Shown: positions 11,901 through 17,497 of the stretch, piece after piece
How positions within the stretch are numbered: position 1 is the stretch's first letter
Layout: each line of letters starts with the position of its first letter
Source: an uncultured Clostridia bacterium
GTDB taxonomy: Bacteria > Bacillota > Clostridia > Lachnospirales > Bianqueaceae
Length of the DNA: 17,497 bases
Assembly (NCBI GenBank): GCA_947570515.1
Contig: CANOUM010000012.1
Location: 1 to 17,497, forward strand
Reading direction: 5' to 3'
Program-made: the position numbers and the translations under genes
The notes under the pieces: model-generated
What the model saw: the letters and a program-made list of their open reading frames with translations, nothing else
Told to the model about the DNA's origin: nothing
The model's database searches: none

Positions 11901-14246
11901 GGAAGAGTAATATATGATGATCCGGATGGCAATTATTATGCTGTGCGGGGATATCAAAACGGCGGTACAATCAAGTATTATGGCGTAAGCCGGCGAGTAG
12001 AAACCGTATCGACCAATACAATTGCACAACAAAATCCGAGTGCGCGCCTGCATATGAGCAGAGCGAACGCGAATGCTGATCATACCTCTCAGTATGCTGA
12101 TAATGATGGTGCAGCGTGGAAGGGAAGTGTGTGTGGGACACCCGACAATCCTTATGATCTTTATTTCTATTATAACCGAAATCGATATAAAATCACGTAT
12201 ATGGTGCCTATCACGAATGAAGCCGCTGCGCGCAATGAAGTAGAGCTGGGAAGTATTGAACTGCCATACGGCGCACGGATAAGCCAGAAAGAATATGGTT
12301 TTGCACTGGACTATCAAGATACCAATCAAACACAAGAGGCCGGGGAAAACAAATATCCATGGGCAACGACTGGCGCTTCGGTGTCTGTCTGTCCTGACCG
12401 TTCGGAGAAAGGTACGGCAGAATGGAGGTTTAAAGGCTGGGGACTTGGCCCGGCTGGCGTTAATATGCAGTGGACGACTGAGATGGCAGAAACAGAATTT
12501 CATGCGGAAGATGTTTTTGCGCTTCAAAGTAATCTGCGGCTGTATGCCATTTGGGAACAGCCTATTTATACAGTAACCTTCCATTTACATGGAGGTACGG
12601 TAACTAGAGATCAAAAGATTGAAGTAGAGGTTCCGGCCAATACGCGGTATTCAGCCAATGGATCGATTCCGCGGCCCGTGCGGGATGGCTATACGCTTTC
12701 CGGCTGGTATCAGGCAGATGAAAACGGAAATGTGGTGGAAGTGCCGGTAGCGTTTGATTTTGACAAAGTCATTACATCTGACCAGCATGTGGCAGCTGTG
12801 TGGGAAGCTATTAGCTTGGAAAAATATAGCTATACGGTATATTATGTGACGCAGACGCTCAGTGAAGGCGATAAGGATAAAATACTTGGCACCGTGCAGA
12901 TCAGAGATGACAAAATCGTTGAAAACGGCGGGATAAAATATTATGTGCTGGAAAAAAACACACAGGAGGATCAGCAGTTTATTGCCGACGCAATGCTGAA
13001 TCTAACTGCCAAAGAAAAATCCGGCTATTTCCCGTTACAGACCAATAAAGTTTTGGAACTCAAAAATGCAGGAGACACTTATCAGATCATCTTTTACTAT
13101 GAGCCGATTGAAGCGGGCAAGCACATGATAAAATTTGTGGAAGCAGGCACAGAGCAGGAAAAGAACCCGGTTGTTGTGAAAGCGATTCAGGCGGAGGCAG
13201 ATCAGACAGTGATAACGCCTGCTGCATCGTATGTTAAAGCCTTAACAGAGATGGGATATGCGTTAGTAGTTAAAAATGATAACGGAACTTATACGGCGGT
13301 GAAAAATTATAATGACCTTACATGGATGGATGCACAGGGAAATGTAAAGAAAGTAGAGACTTTATCTGGGAATCAGATTCCACATACGGTCGTGTATCTG
13401 GTACAGCCGATTTCATATACCATCGCATATGAAAATGCAGTCGATTCACCAGGTGCAGCGAATGCGGGACTTCAAGCAGTTACGGCGCCTGCCAATACGC
13501 CCGTAAATAAGGCGGGCGATAGAAATCCGACGCGGTATACGGTAAAAGATACCTTCACCATACAAAATCCCCTGGATGTATATGAGAATGGCCGGTGGTA
13601 TCAGTTCTCGCACTGGAGCTTGGGTAAAGATACAACTTTAATGCAGAGAACGGATGCATTTACTACACTTACGGTAGACAAGGAAACGGTCGGCAATCTG
13701 ACCTTCATCGCTAATTGGACGGAGAAGAAGGAACTAGGGAGTCTAAGCGTTTCCAATACGGTGGAAGGAGATGCCGGAGATAAAAACAAGGAATTCAGCT
13801 TTACAATAACGCTGAACAATACTTCGATTAACGGAATCTTTGGAGATATATCGTTTCATAATGGAGTTGCTACTTTTGTATTGAAACATGGGGAAAAAGT
13901 AACGTTTGAAGAATTTCCGGCCGGTATGAACTATACGGTAGAGGAAAGCGATAATGAAGGATATACGGTGACAAAGTCAGGGGAGACTGGAGTCATTAAG
14001 GCTAATGAAATGCAAATTGTGGAGTTCAGCAATTACAAGGACAGTCATGTGAAGGATGAAGGCCATGAGGAGGATAAGTCCGCATCTGATGCGAACCAAT
14101 CGGGTTCAACGTCAGATGGCCCGAGAACCAGCGATGATATGAACGTATCGCTGTGGCTGCTTTTGATGAGTATTTCTTGTGCCGGAATGGTTTCTTTATT
14201 AAGCCTTTCCCAAAAACAAAGGAAAAAAGCAGAAAATAACAAATAA
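8976..14246 (+). CDS. Giant cell-wall-anchored repeat protein (InlB B-repeat/MucBP-like modules, sortase-type tail)
   Basis: This is a 1,756-residue secreted surface protein. A basic N-terminus (KRRYKIWRSMR) and hydrophobic segment at about 30-52 end in VLAAE, a signal peptide with likely cleavage near 52. The body is a chain of beta-rich modules separated by boundary strands such as VYYRRNATWYHV (about 380), YYEAAEAYRVIF (about 480), VYFTRNIYQLQF (about 729), FYYNRNRYKITY (about 1062) and AIWEQPIYTVTF (about 1188). Modules with the GYTFDGW and GYTLSGW cores (about 485-600 and 1195-1275) are InlB B-repeat (Listeria-Bacteroides, flg_new) type. Residues about 1585-1690 form a Cna/SpaA-like stalk domain (SVSNTVEGDAG to VEFSNYK). 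An acidic linker, GPRTSDD (1715-1721), a membrane helix (1724-1744) and a KQRKK tail follow, the layout of a sortase substrate with a non-LPXTG signal. Adhesion is inferred; no sortase gene is in the window. Several Cys residues are unusual for this class. Confidence 0.85.
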   Translation: MDYFRKPDRNEHFGSLSSQKRRYKIWRSMRSIMSVMLCAVMLCTNGMGVLAAEICKGELSSDLKENEYNTEVVDPEAETAVQMESEAVYRLYLTHYFRFTANGKKQHISVEEKIELTEADFENGVCELDRFVYAAEQLTVTEARPVTIQDFDEDREGGARIVYAVEEGWRIVPAGDTQKEGITLREVFNGQLSGYEFVPAEVVRIKMKYQYSNTGGLAGMNVVDPETIEVIPEKQSDGSYKVEWTLPTTAGFRILLNPEPLNRYLVKPPTGNETKTELEAALERGDFNVDIDHGTIYYYQEVADETTHPAYNNQYSTEYNQAWNEARALTTDTYTAMVMGQEIRDAEGPGANALVNPKMEVILTEAQLEKALESETELNITVYYRRNATWYHVNHWVPEELTGTEDLDGLDTAEKNGKTYFCLNQETIQGRVGTMTKARAKTDGIYEELTPTAYSQKLIENAVSIAEGDSKGATTVDIYYEAAEAYRVIFDTNYTYIPRQQVELGANVNFGGVTDPKRTGYTFDGWRYLKKSAVPGPDGQYADADYENVTIGGDGQYILTINEELISKAKLQDTGGVLALHLYPIWKPDTTEVRVILWTENLTQKDDVQAIAEGGDSAYYHEKYADYGKAPVTHRPMLGTNDPHYSNMGSFIIENLPTDSSLLAGGDKKALADEIQAMVDANFKTAMGQANGMDVDHFYTQSDFEIVHETGASVDYSTTTAAADGRTMIYVYFTRNIYQLQFHYYGSASPQDNSSDYCIANKTNGYSYAGVDKIFYGDELNFDYKDAAYIGSTAYRNSWLRANVTADKDMPVPRTITIKAKYGADLRDVWPVARAEEWIDTHNDDGHGERAQMISWAVTDGKYRTDAMTAGNSHYGEPTIMGSYAVMGSEIIADEENKDTVHHLIAYWGNRGFSSYRNNHCFEIPDLNIASAGVQKISIYNNSEELKNTLYLVPSDNEVFQKYGFSDLMKVSYEDGRVIYDDPDGNYYAVRGYQNGGTIKYYGVSRRVETVSTNTIAQQNPSARLHMSRANANADHTSQYADNDGAAWKGSVCGTPDNPYDLYFYYNRNRYKITYMVPITNEAAARNEVELGSIELPYGARISQKEYGFALDYQDTNQTQEAGENKYPWATTGASVSVCPDRSEKGTAEWRFKGWGLGPAGVNMQWTTEMAETEFHAEDVFALQSNLRLYAIWEQPIYTVTFHLHGGTVTRDQKIEVEVPANTRYSANGSIPRPVRDGYTLSGWYQADENGNVVEVPVAFDFDKVITSDQHVAAVWEAISLEKYSYTVYYVTQTLSEGDKDKILGTVQIRDDKIVENGGIKYYVLEKNTQEDQQFIADAMLNLTAKEKSGYFPLQTNKVLELKNAGDTYQIIFYYEPIEAGKHMIKFVEAGTEQEKNPVVVKAIQAEADQTVITPAASYVKALTEMGYALVVKNDNGTYTAVKNYNDLTWMDAQGNVKKVETLSGNQIPHTVVYLVQPISYTIAYENAVDSPGAANAGLQAVTAPANTPVNKAGDRNPTRYTVKDTFTIQNPLDVYENGRWYQFSHWSLGKDTTLMQRTDAFTTLTVDKETVGNLTFIANWTEKKELGSLSVSNTVEGDAGDKNKEFSFTITLNNTSINGIFGDISFHNGVATFVLKHGEKVTFEEFPAGMNYTVEESDNEGYTVTKSGETGVIKANEMQIVEFSNYKDSHVKDEGHEEDKSASDANQSGSTSDGPRTSDDMNVSLWLLLMSISCAGMVSLLSLSQKQRKKAENNK

Positions 14247-14255
14247 GTTCTAATA

Positions 14256-14298
14256 GAGGCGAGCGGATACAATATAGATTCGTTCGCCTCCGTTTTAT
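14256..14298 (+). terminator. Terminator of the surface protein gene
   Basis: GAGGCGAGCGGAT (14256-14268) pairs with ATTCGTTCGCCTC (14278-14290) over 13 bp with two G-T wobbles and a 9-nt loop. CGTTTTATT follows. It lies between convergent genes. Confidence 0.75.
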
Positions 14299-14310
14299 TG
14301 TAAAAATGAA

Positions 14311-15369
14311 TCAAAGACGATTTGTTCCCGTAAAGAAGCGTAAAAGAGGTATCTTAATTGATAATTCACAGCACAGGAAGGTTGTGATGTAGGATAAAAT
14401 GATAGGTATACAATACAGCAAAATTATATGGTTTTTGCAAATGGGAAATATAAGATACTGGAAAAGCACGAGCCAGATGAAGTGCCAAATATAAAAGGCA
14501 AAGGATCGTTTCGAAAGATAGTTAGACATTTTTCCGCTAAAATTCAAATATTTCTTTGCAAAGCCAAGCAGACCAAGAAGCATAAACCATTCAGCGATTG
14601 CACTGAGAAGAGGATATTGTGTATCAGAGCAGAGAAGTACATATGTATGTAAGATGGCAGCTGCTTGACCCACTAATAGGAATAGCCATGTATGGGTTTT
14701 TATGGTATCAATTGCATTTTCGTCTGAAAAAATATAATAACCAAGTAGAAAGAGATAGGTATATTCGGCAAAGCTTTTTCCGGCAATGGAAAGCAGCTGA
14801 GGTAAAAAGAGTAAAGGTAAACCTAAAAGATAGAAACTCCGAGGGGAAAGAGAAGGTTTTAGGGAGAGGCGTAGCTTTTTTTGCACTGAAATGATGCAGA
14901 CAGAAAGCATTGAGATAATAAAAAGATAAATAATGAACCAGAACTGCCCTAGGGAAAATCCGCCGTCAGCACCTGTCAAATCGGTGAATTTAGTAAAGAA
15001 CATACCGTAATGCCGGATCAATCCTTGCGGCGCGGCACCACAATTAAAAATAGCAGCAAGATAGGTCATGGCTGGCATAAGAAACAAGATTCCAAATATA
15101 AAAGGGAGCAATAGTTTCTTAGAGCGATTTAAAATATATTGCATCTGTGTTTTTTTCTGTAAAGCGAAGCGCGTGCTTATGCCTGCGATAAGAAACAGAA
15201 CTGGCATAAAATACGGATGAAGTAAAACAACAATGCTGCTCAGCGCCTTGTTGCCTTCAAAAAATATATAGTTTGGTTCGCCCCATGTATTCCATGACAT
15301 GGCGGCATGGTAGGGAATCAGCAGTAAAATGATAAAGCTCCTTAAATTATCAATATAGTGTTTTCGCAT
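14311..15369 (-). CDS. Acyltransferase family 3 membrane protein
   Basis: This 352-residue integral membrane protein of the acyltransferase-3 (OafA/NodX-like) family transfers acetyl or other acyl groups to sugars of surface polysaccharides, peptidoglycan or secondary metabolites. The start RKHYIDNLRSFIILLLIPYH shows the typical D-x-L-R and the conserved His (H21) at the end of the first helix. About ten hydrophobic segments follow, including FWFIIYLFIISMLSV and FAFYIWHFIWLVL. The ATG at 15369 is chosen although its ribosome binding site (AAGAAAGTGA) is weak. The alternative ATG at 15450 lies inside the -35 box of a near-consensus promoter and would not be transcribed. The gene is AT-rich and stands alone, converging on the surface-protein gene. 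The substrate is unknown; modifying surface glycan is the usual role. Confidence 0.85.
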   Translation of the reverse strand: MRKHYIDNLRSFIILLLIPYHAAMSWNTWGEPNYIFFEGNKALSSIVVLLHPYFMPVLFLIAGISTRFALQKKTQMQYILNRSKKLLLPFIFGILFLMPAMTYLAAIFNCGAAPQGLIRHYGMFFTKFTDLTGADGGFSLGQFWFIIYLFIISMLSVCIISVQKKLRLSLKPSLSPRSFYLLGLPLLFLPQLLSIAGKSFAEYTYLFLLGYYIFSDENAIDTIKTHTWLFLLVGQAAAILHTYVLLCSDTQYPLLSAIAEWFMLLGLLGFAKKYLNFSGKMSNYLSKRSFAFYIWHFIWLVLFQYLIFPICKNHIILLYCIPIILSYITTFLCCELSIKIPLLRFFTGTNRL

Positions 15370-15421
15370 ATCGGTCACTTTCTTAACCCGGTTGGGATTT
15401 TTTGGATTTTGCGTGCTATAT

Positions 15422-15450
15422 ATTGTAGCATCTAGATATGAATTTTTCAA
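15422..15450 (-). promoter_or_regulatory. Promoter of the acyltransferase gene
   Basis: On the minus strand TTGAAA (15445-15450) and TACAAT (15422-15427) are 17 nt apart. The start near 15415 fixes the coding start at 15369 rather than 15450. Confidence 0.65.
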
Positions 15451-15454
15451 TGAT

Positions 15455-15464
15455 AAAGCGCTTT
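15455..15464. promoter_or_regulatory. Possible cre-like (CcpA/LacI-type) palindrome
   Basis: AAAGCGCTTT is a perfect 10-bp palindrome identical to the core of catabolite-responsive elements (TGAAAGCGCTTTCA), but its flanks (AT and TG) do not match. It lies between the divergent acyltransferase and isomerase promoters, so it could affect either. Confidence 0.3.
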
Positions 15465-15519
15465 TGGGGCGGATGGATCTTTACAAATAGGCTTTAGTAT
15501 AAAAAATTTAAAAAACCTA

Positions 15520-15548
15520 TTGACATTTATCTAAAATTATATTATATT
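15520..15548 (+). promoter_or_regulatory. Promoter of the isomerase-tetR operon
   Basis: A perfect TTGACA (15520-15525), a 17-nt spacer and TATATT (15543-15548). The predicted start falls inside the palindrome that begins at 15550. Confidence 0.72.
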
Positions 15549-15549
15549 T

Positions 15550-15576
15550 AGACCAACAGTTTGAAACCGTTGGTCT
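15550..15576. promoter_or_regulatory. 27-bp palindromic operator, probable TetR site
   Basis: A near-perfect palindrome centred on one base: AGACCAAC-A-GTTT, G, AAAC-C-GTTGGTCT, with 12 of 13 pairs complementary. It directly follows the -10 box, so a bound repressor would block initiation. A second, smaller palindrome, AAACT-AAC-AGTTT (15578-15590), reuses the AACAGTTT half. The TetR protein two genes downstream in the same transcript is the likely ligand (inferred). Confidence 0.68.
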
Positions 15577-15619
15577 GAAACTAACAGTTTAAAATTATAA
15601 TTAAAGGAGAGTAACAACC

Positions 15620-16525
15620 ATGAAACTAGGAATTAGTAGCTACAGTTTATGCACCCTTATCCGCGACGAAAAAATGACCATCTTTGATGTGATGGATTGG
15701 GCCAAAGATCATGAGTGTGAGCACATCGAATTTGTCCCTTTCTTTGTTCCCTTTGTTGACGAAGAAAACGGAACGATCAACACAGAACTGATTGATCAAA
15801 TTAAAGAGCATGCTGCTAAGATTGATCTTGAAATTTCCACTTTCTCTGTCAATGCGGATCTGTTAATGAAAGATGCTGAAAAACGCAGAGCGGAAATTGA
15901 ACGTATTAAGCTGTATATTCAAGCTGCGGCTCGTCTGGGAACTCACTGGATGCGTCATGATATTGCCAGCTTCGTTAGACCTTTTGAAGAAAGCACGTTT
16001 AAAGATTTTGACGAGGAGCTGCCTCTTATGATTGAGGGAGTTCAGGAGCTTTGTGATTATGCTGCTTCCTTTGGAATTAACACTACCTTAGAGAACCATG
16101 GATTCTTTTGCAACGGCTCCGACAGGGTGCTTCGCATTTTAGACGCGGCGAATCGTCCGAACATGAAAATGACTTTGGATGTAGGTAATTTTAATTGTGT
16201 AGACGAATCCAGCTTAGGCGCTGTTAAAAAATGTTTGCCTATGGCGCAGATTATTCATATGAAAGACTTTCATATTCGTACTGCGAATCAGTTCCCCACC
16301 GCAGACATATCTAAGTATGGCTCATGGATTCCTACCGTAGGAGGTCAATTCCTGCGCGGTTCCATCACAGGGCAGGGAGATTTGCCCATTGCTGAGATTA
16401 TTGAGCTCATTAAAAATTCTGATTTTGATGGATATATTTCCATTGAATTTGAAGGAGATGAAACGCCGGAGCTTGGGGCTTCTGCTTCGTTAGAGATGGT
16501 TCGTGGTTATCTTAAAAAGGCATAA
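15620..16525 (+). CDS. Sugar phosphate isomerase/epimerase (xylose-isomerase-like TIM barrel)
   Basis: This 301-residue cytoplasmic TIM-barrel protein is of the AP endonuclease-2/xylose-isomerase-like superfamily, which includes IolE, hydroxypyruvate isomerase and sugar epimerases. The four metal ligands are visible as E158 (TTLENHG), D187 (TLDVGN), H213 (IIHMKDF) and E276 (SIEFEG). The GQGDLPI loop (251-257) corresponds to the usual GxGxxD motif before strand 8. AAAGGAG (15603-15609) lies 10 nt before the ATG. It is the first gene of an operon with tetR, 18 nt downstream. Its control by a strong promoter carrying a large palindrome suggests induction by a sugar-like or aromatic compound. The exact substrate cannot be read from the sequence. 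Confidence 0.87.
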   Translation: MKLGISSYSLCTLIRDEKMTIFDVMDWAKDHECEHIEFVPFFVPFVDEENGTINTELIDQIKEHAAKIDLEISTFSVNADLLMKDAEKRRAEIERIKLYIQAAARLGTHWMRHDIASFVRPFEESTFKDFDEELPLMIEGVQELCDYAASFGINTTLENHGFFCNGSDRVLRILDAANRPNMKMTLDVGNFNCVDESSLGAVKKCLPMAQIIHMKDFHIRTANQFPTADISKYGSWIPTVGGQFLRGSITGQGDLPIAEIIELIKNSDFDGYISIEFEGDETPELGASASLEMVRGYLKKA

Positions 16526-16543
16526 TTTAAAGGGGGCAGATCC

Positions 16544-17194
16544 ATGGGACGTAATAAGTATCCCGAAATAACAGAAGAAACTATTTTGGATGCTGCGGAA
16601 AAGTTATTTATACAGAACGGATATGAAAAAACCACTTTACAAAATATTTTAGATGCCACTAAGCTTTCTAAAGGTGCTATTTATTATCATTTCCCCTCCA
16701 AAGAGGCTATTTTTCAAAAAGTAGTGCAGAGAGAAAATGAGCAAAAAACGAAAGCATGGTTAAGTGTCTTGGAAAATGAACATTTAACAGGCCGTGAAAA
16801 GCTTGTTGAGACAATTCGCGTGAGTCTTCAATTTGATAACCAGAAGATTCATATAAAACAGCCGTATTTGGTTGAGAATCCTCAGGGATTCGTTGCTTTA
16901 TATCAAAGTTCTGTTACAGAAACCGCGCCTATCATGGCTAAAGTTCTTGAACAAGGCGTTGAGGACGGCAGCATTCAGGTAACACATCCTTTGGAGATGG
17001 CTGAGACCATTCTTATTTTGAGTAATATTTGGCTGGGAACCTCGGTCATGCCGATGAGCGAGGAGACTATCCGATTAAAATGTCAGGTATATAACCAGCT
17101 TTTTCAATGCCTTGGCTTTGATATTTTGGATAAAGAGATTATTGATCTCTGGATAAAGCAGGCACAAATTTGGTCACAGGACAAAAACGATTGA
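16544..17194 (+). CDS. TetR/AcrR family transcriptional regulator
   Basis: This 216-residue repressor has the TetR N-terminal helix-turn-helix at about residues 9-55: TILDAAEKLFIQNGYEKTTL, then ILDATKLSKGAIYYHFPSKE, where the GxxYYHFxSKE signature is clear. The remaining helices form a ligand-binding and dimerisation domain that varies between members. AAAGGGGG (16529-16536) lies 7 nt before the ATG, 18 nt after the isomerase stop. Co-transcription with the isomerase behind a palindromic operator points to autoregulation, and the next gene, an MFS transporter, has its own palindrome. The ligand is unknown; the arrangement fits an inducible uptake or efflux system. Confidence 0.92.
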   Translation: MGRNKYPEITEETILDAAEKLFIQNGYEKTTLQNILDATKLSKGAIYYHFPSKEAIFQKVVQRENEQKTKAWLSVLENEHLTGREKLVETIRVSLQFDNQKIHIKQPYLVENPQGFVALYQSSVTETAPIMAKVLEQGVEDGSIQVTHPLEMAETILILSNIWLGTSVMPMSEETIRLKCQVYNQLFQCLGFDILDKEIIDLWIKQAQIWSQDKND

Positions 17195-17204
17195 CATGGC
17201 AGAC

Positions 17205-17240
17205 AGGGCGCTTGGTGAGAGCTAAGGCCGGCGCCCTTTT
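17205..17240 (+). terminator. Probable terminator after tetR
   Basis: AGGGCGC (17205-17211) and GCGCCCT (17231-17237) form a 7-bp GC-rich stem, followed by TTTT. The loop is long (19 nt). Confidence 0.55.
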
Positions 17241-17253
17241 ACAACGTTTAGTT

Positions 17254-17276
17254 AACGGCTTACGAAAAGCCGTTTT
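17254..17276 (+). terminator. Second hairpin before the MFS gene, terminator-like
   Basis: AACGGCTT (17254-17261) and AAGCCGTT (17267-17274) pair perfectly over 8 bp with a 5-nt loop and run into TTTTAT. With the hairpin just upstream it makes a tandem terminator, or it could attenuate read-through into the transporter gene. Confidence 0.5.
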
Positions 17277-17293
17277 ATATAACCCTTATTCAT

Positions 17294-17306
17294 ACCGACG
17301 GTCGGT
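17294..17306. promoter_or_regulatory. Palindromic operator upstream of the MFS gene
   Basis: ACCGAC-G-GTCGGT is a perfect 13-bp odd palindrome, 40 bp before the MFS start codon, of the kind bound by TetR-family repressors. Its half-site ACCGAC resembles the ACCAAC outer half-site of the isomerase operator. I could not define a clear promoter next to it. Confidence 0.5.
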
Positions 17307-17345
17307 TTTATTAAATCTATATTTATTTTCAGAAAGGATTTTCTC

Positions 17346-17497
17346 ATGGAAAACAAGTATAAAAACTATGGCGACACCCTTTTTCAAAAAGATTTTTTAT
17401 TGGTTGTAATCGGACAAATTATTTCTCTTTTTGGGAATGCTATTTTACGATTTGCGCTGCCTCTTTATTTGCTGCGTGAAACGGGATCTTCAACCTT
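17346..17497 (+). CDS. MFS transporter (partial, 3' end beyond window)
   Basis: The first 50 residues of a membrane protein are visible. After a short charged start (MENKYKNYGDTLFQKD), a hydrophobic helix runs FLLVVIGQIISLFGNAIL and continues RFALPLYLLRETGSS, the usual first helix and loop of major facilitator superfamily proteins (GQxxSxFGNA pattern). AAAGGA (17333-17338) lies 7 nt before the ATG. The frame stays open to the window edge. It follows tetR with hairpins and a palindrome in between, suggesting TetR-controlled transport of the same compound the isomerase acts on, or drug efflux. Direction and substrate cannot be judged from this fragment. Confidence 0.8.
   Translation, partial: MENKYKNYGDTLFQKDFLLVVIGQIISLFGNAILRFALPLYLLRETGSST

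Noticed and set aside
11235..12584. Leftward frames of 166 and 253 codons inside the surface protein gene
   Set aside because: They are antisense to a well-supported coding region, with an Ile/His/Arg-rich composition typical of shadow frames.
14428..14894. Rightward frames opposite the acyltransferase
   Set aside because: They lie antisense to a recognisable multi-helix acyltransferase and have no family signature.

Overview
The window looks like chromosomal DNA of a low-to-mid GC Gram-positive anaerobe of the Clostridia, most likely a Lachnospiraceae-type bacterium. This is inferred from strong purine-rich ribosome binding sites, TTGACA/TATAAT promoters with 17-nt spacers, a SleB-type spore/cell-wall hydrolase, a Bacillota YhbD-bactofilin pair, and a giant InlB-B-repeat surface protein with a sortase-like tail. 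No rRNA, tRNA, CRISPR array, insertion sequence or phage gene was found.

Left part (1-4520). A secreted cell wall hydrolase, cut by the left edge, reads leftward from a near-consensus promoter. A rightward operon then encodes a histidine phosphatase, a Maf nucleotide pyrophosphatase and a metallo-beta-lactamase-fold hydrolase, with overlapping or nearly abutting genes. It ends at a 23-bp hairpin. That hairpin is the first of three palindromic units spaced exactly 54 bp apart (a fourth half-unit follows), filling the gap before a YhbD-like DNA-binding protein and a bactofilin. The promoter of this pair carries two nearly identical 20-nt repeats 30 bp apart, one overlapping the -10 box, which suggests a dedicated operator.

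Middle (4520-8975). A GNAT acetyltransferase and carB (carbamoyl-phosphate synthase large subunit) read leftward. carB has no carA beside it. It is preceded by a leader of about 280 nt with its own promoter, competing hairpins, a very U-rich tract, a possible Phe-rich leader peptide, and a 14-bp intrinsic terminator just before the ribosome binding site. This is a convincing transcription attenuator, but it lacks a recognisable PyrR site or T-box.

Right part (8976-17497). A 1,756-residue wall-anchored repeat protein dominates, with a PRTSD motif in place of LPXTG. It converges on a leftward membrane acyltransferase. Then comes a rightward cluster of a TIM-barrel sugar isomerase/epimerase, a TetR regulator and the start of an MFS transporter. 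A 27-bp palindrome lies on the start site of the isomerase promoter, and a second palindrome (ACCGAC-G-GTCGGT) precedes the transporter; both are plausible TetR operators. These last genes look more AT-rich than carB.

The most unusual elements are non-coding: the 54-bp palindrome array with the twin operator before yhbD-bactofilin, and the carB leader.
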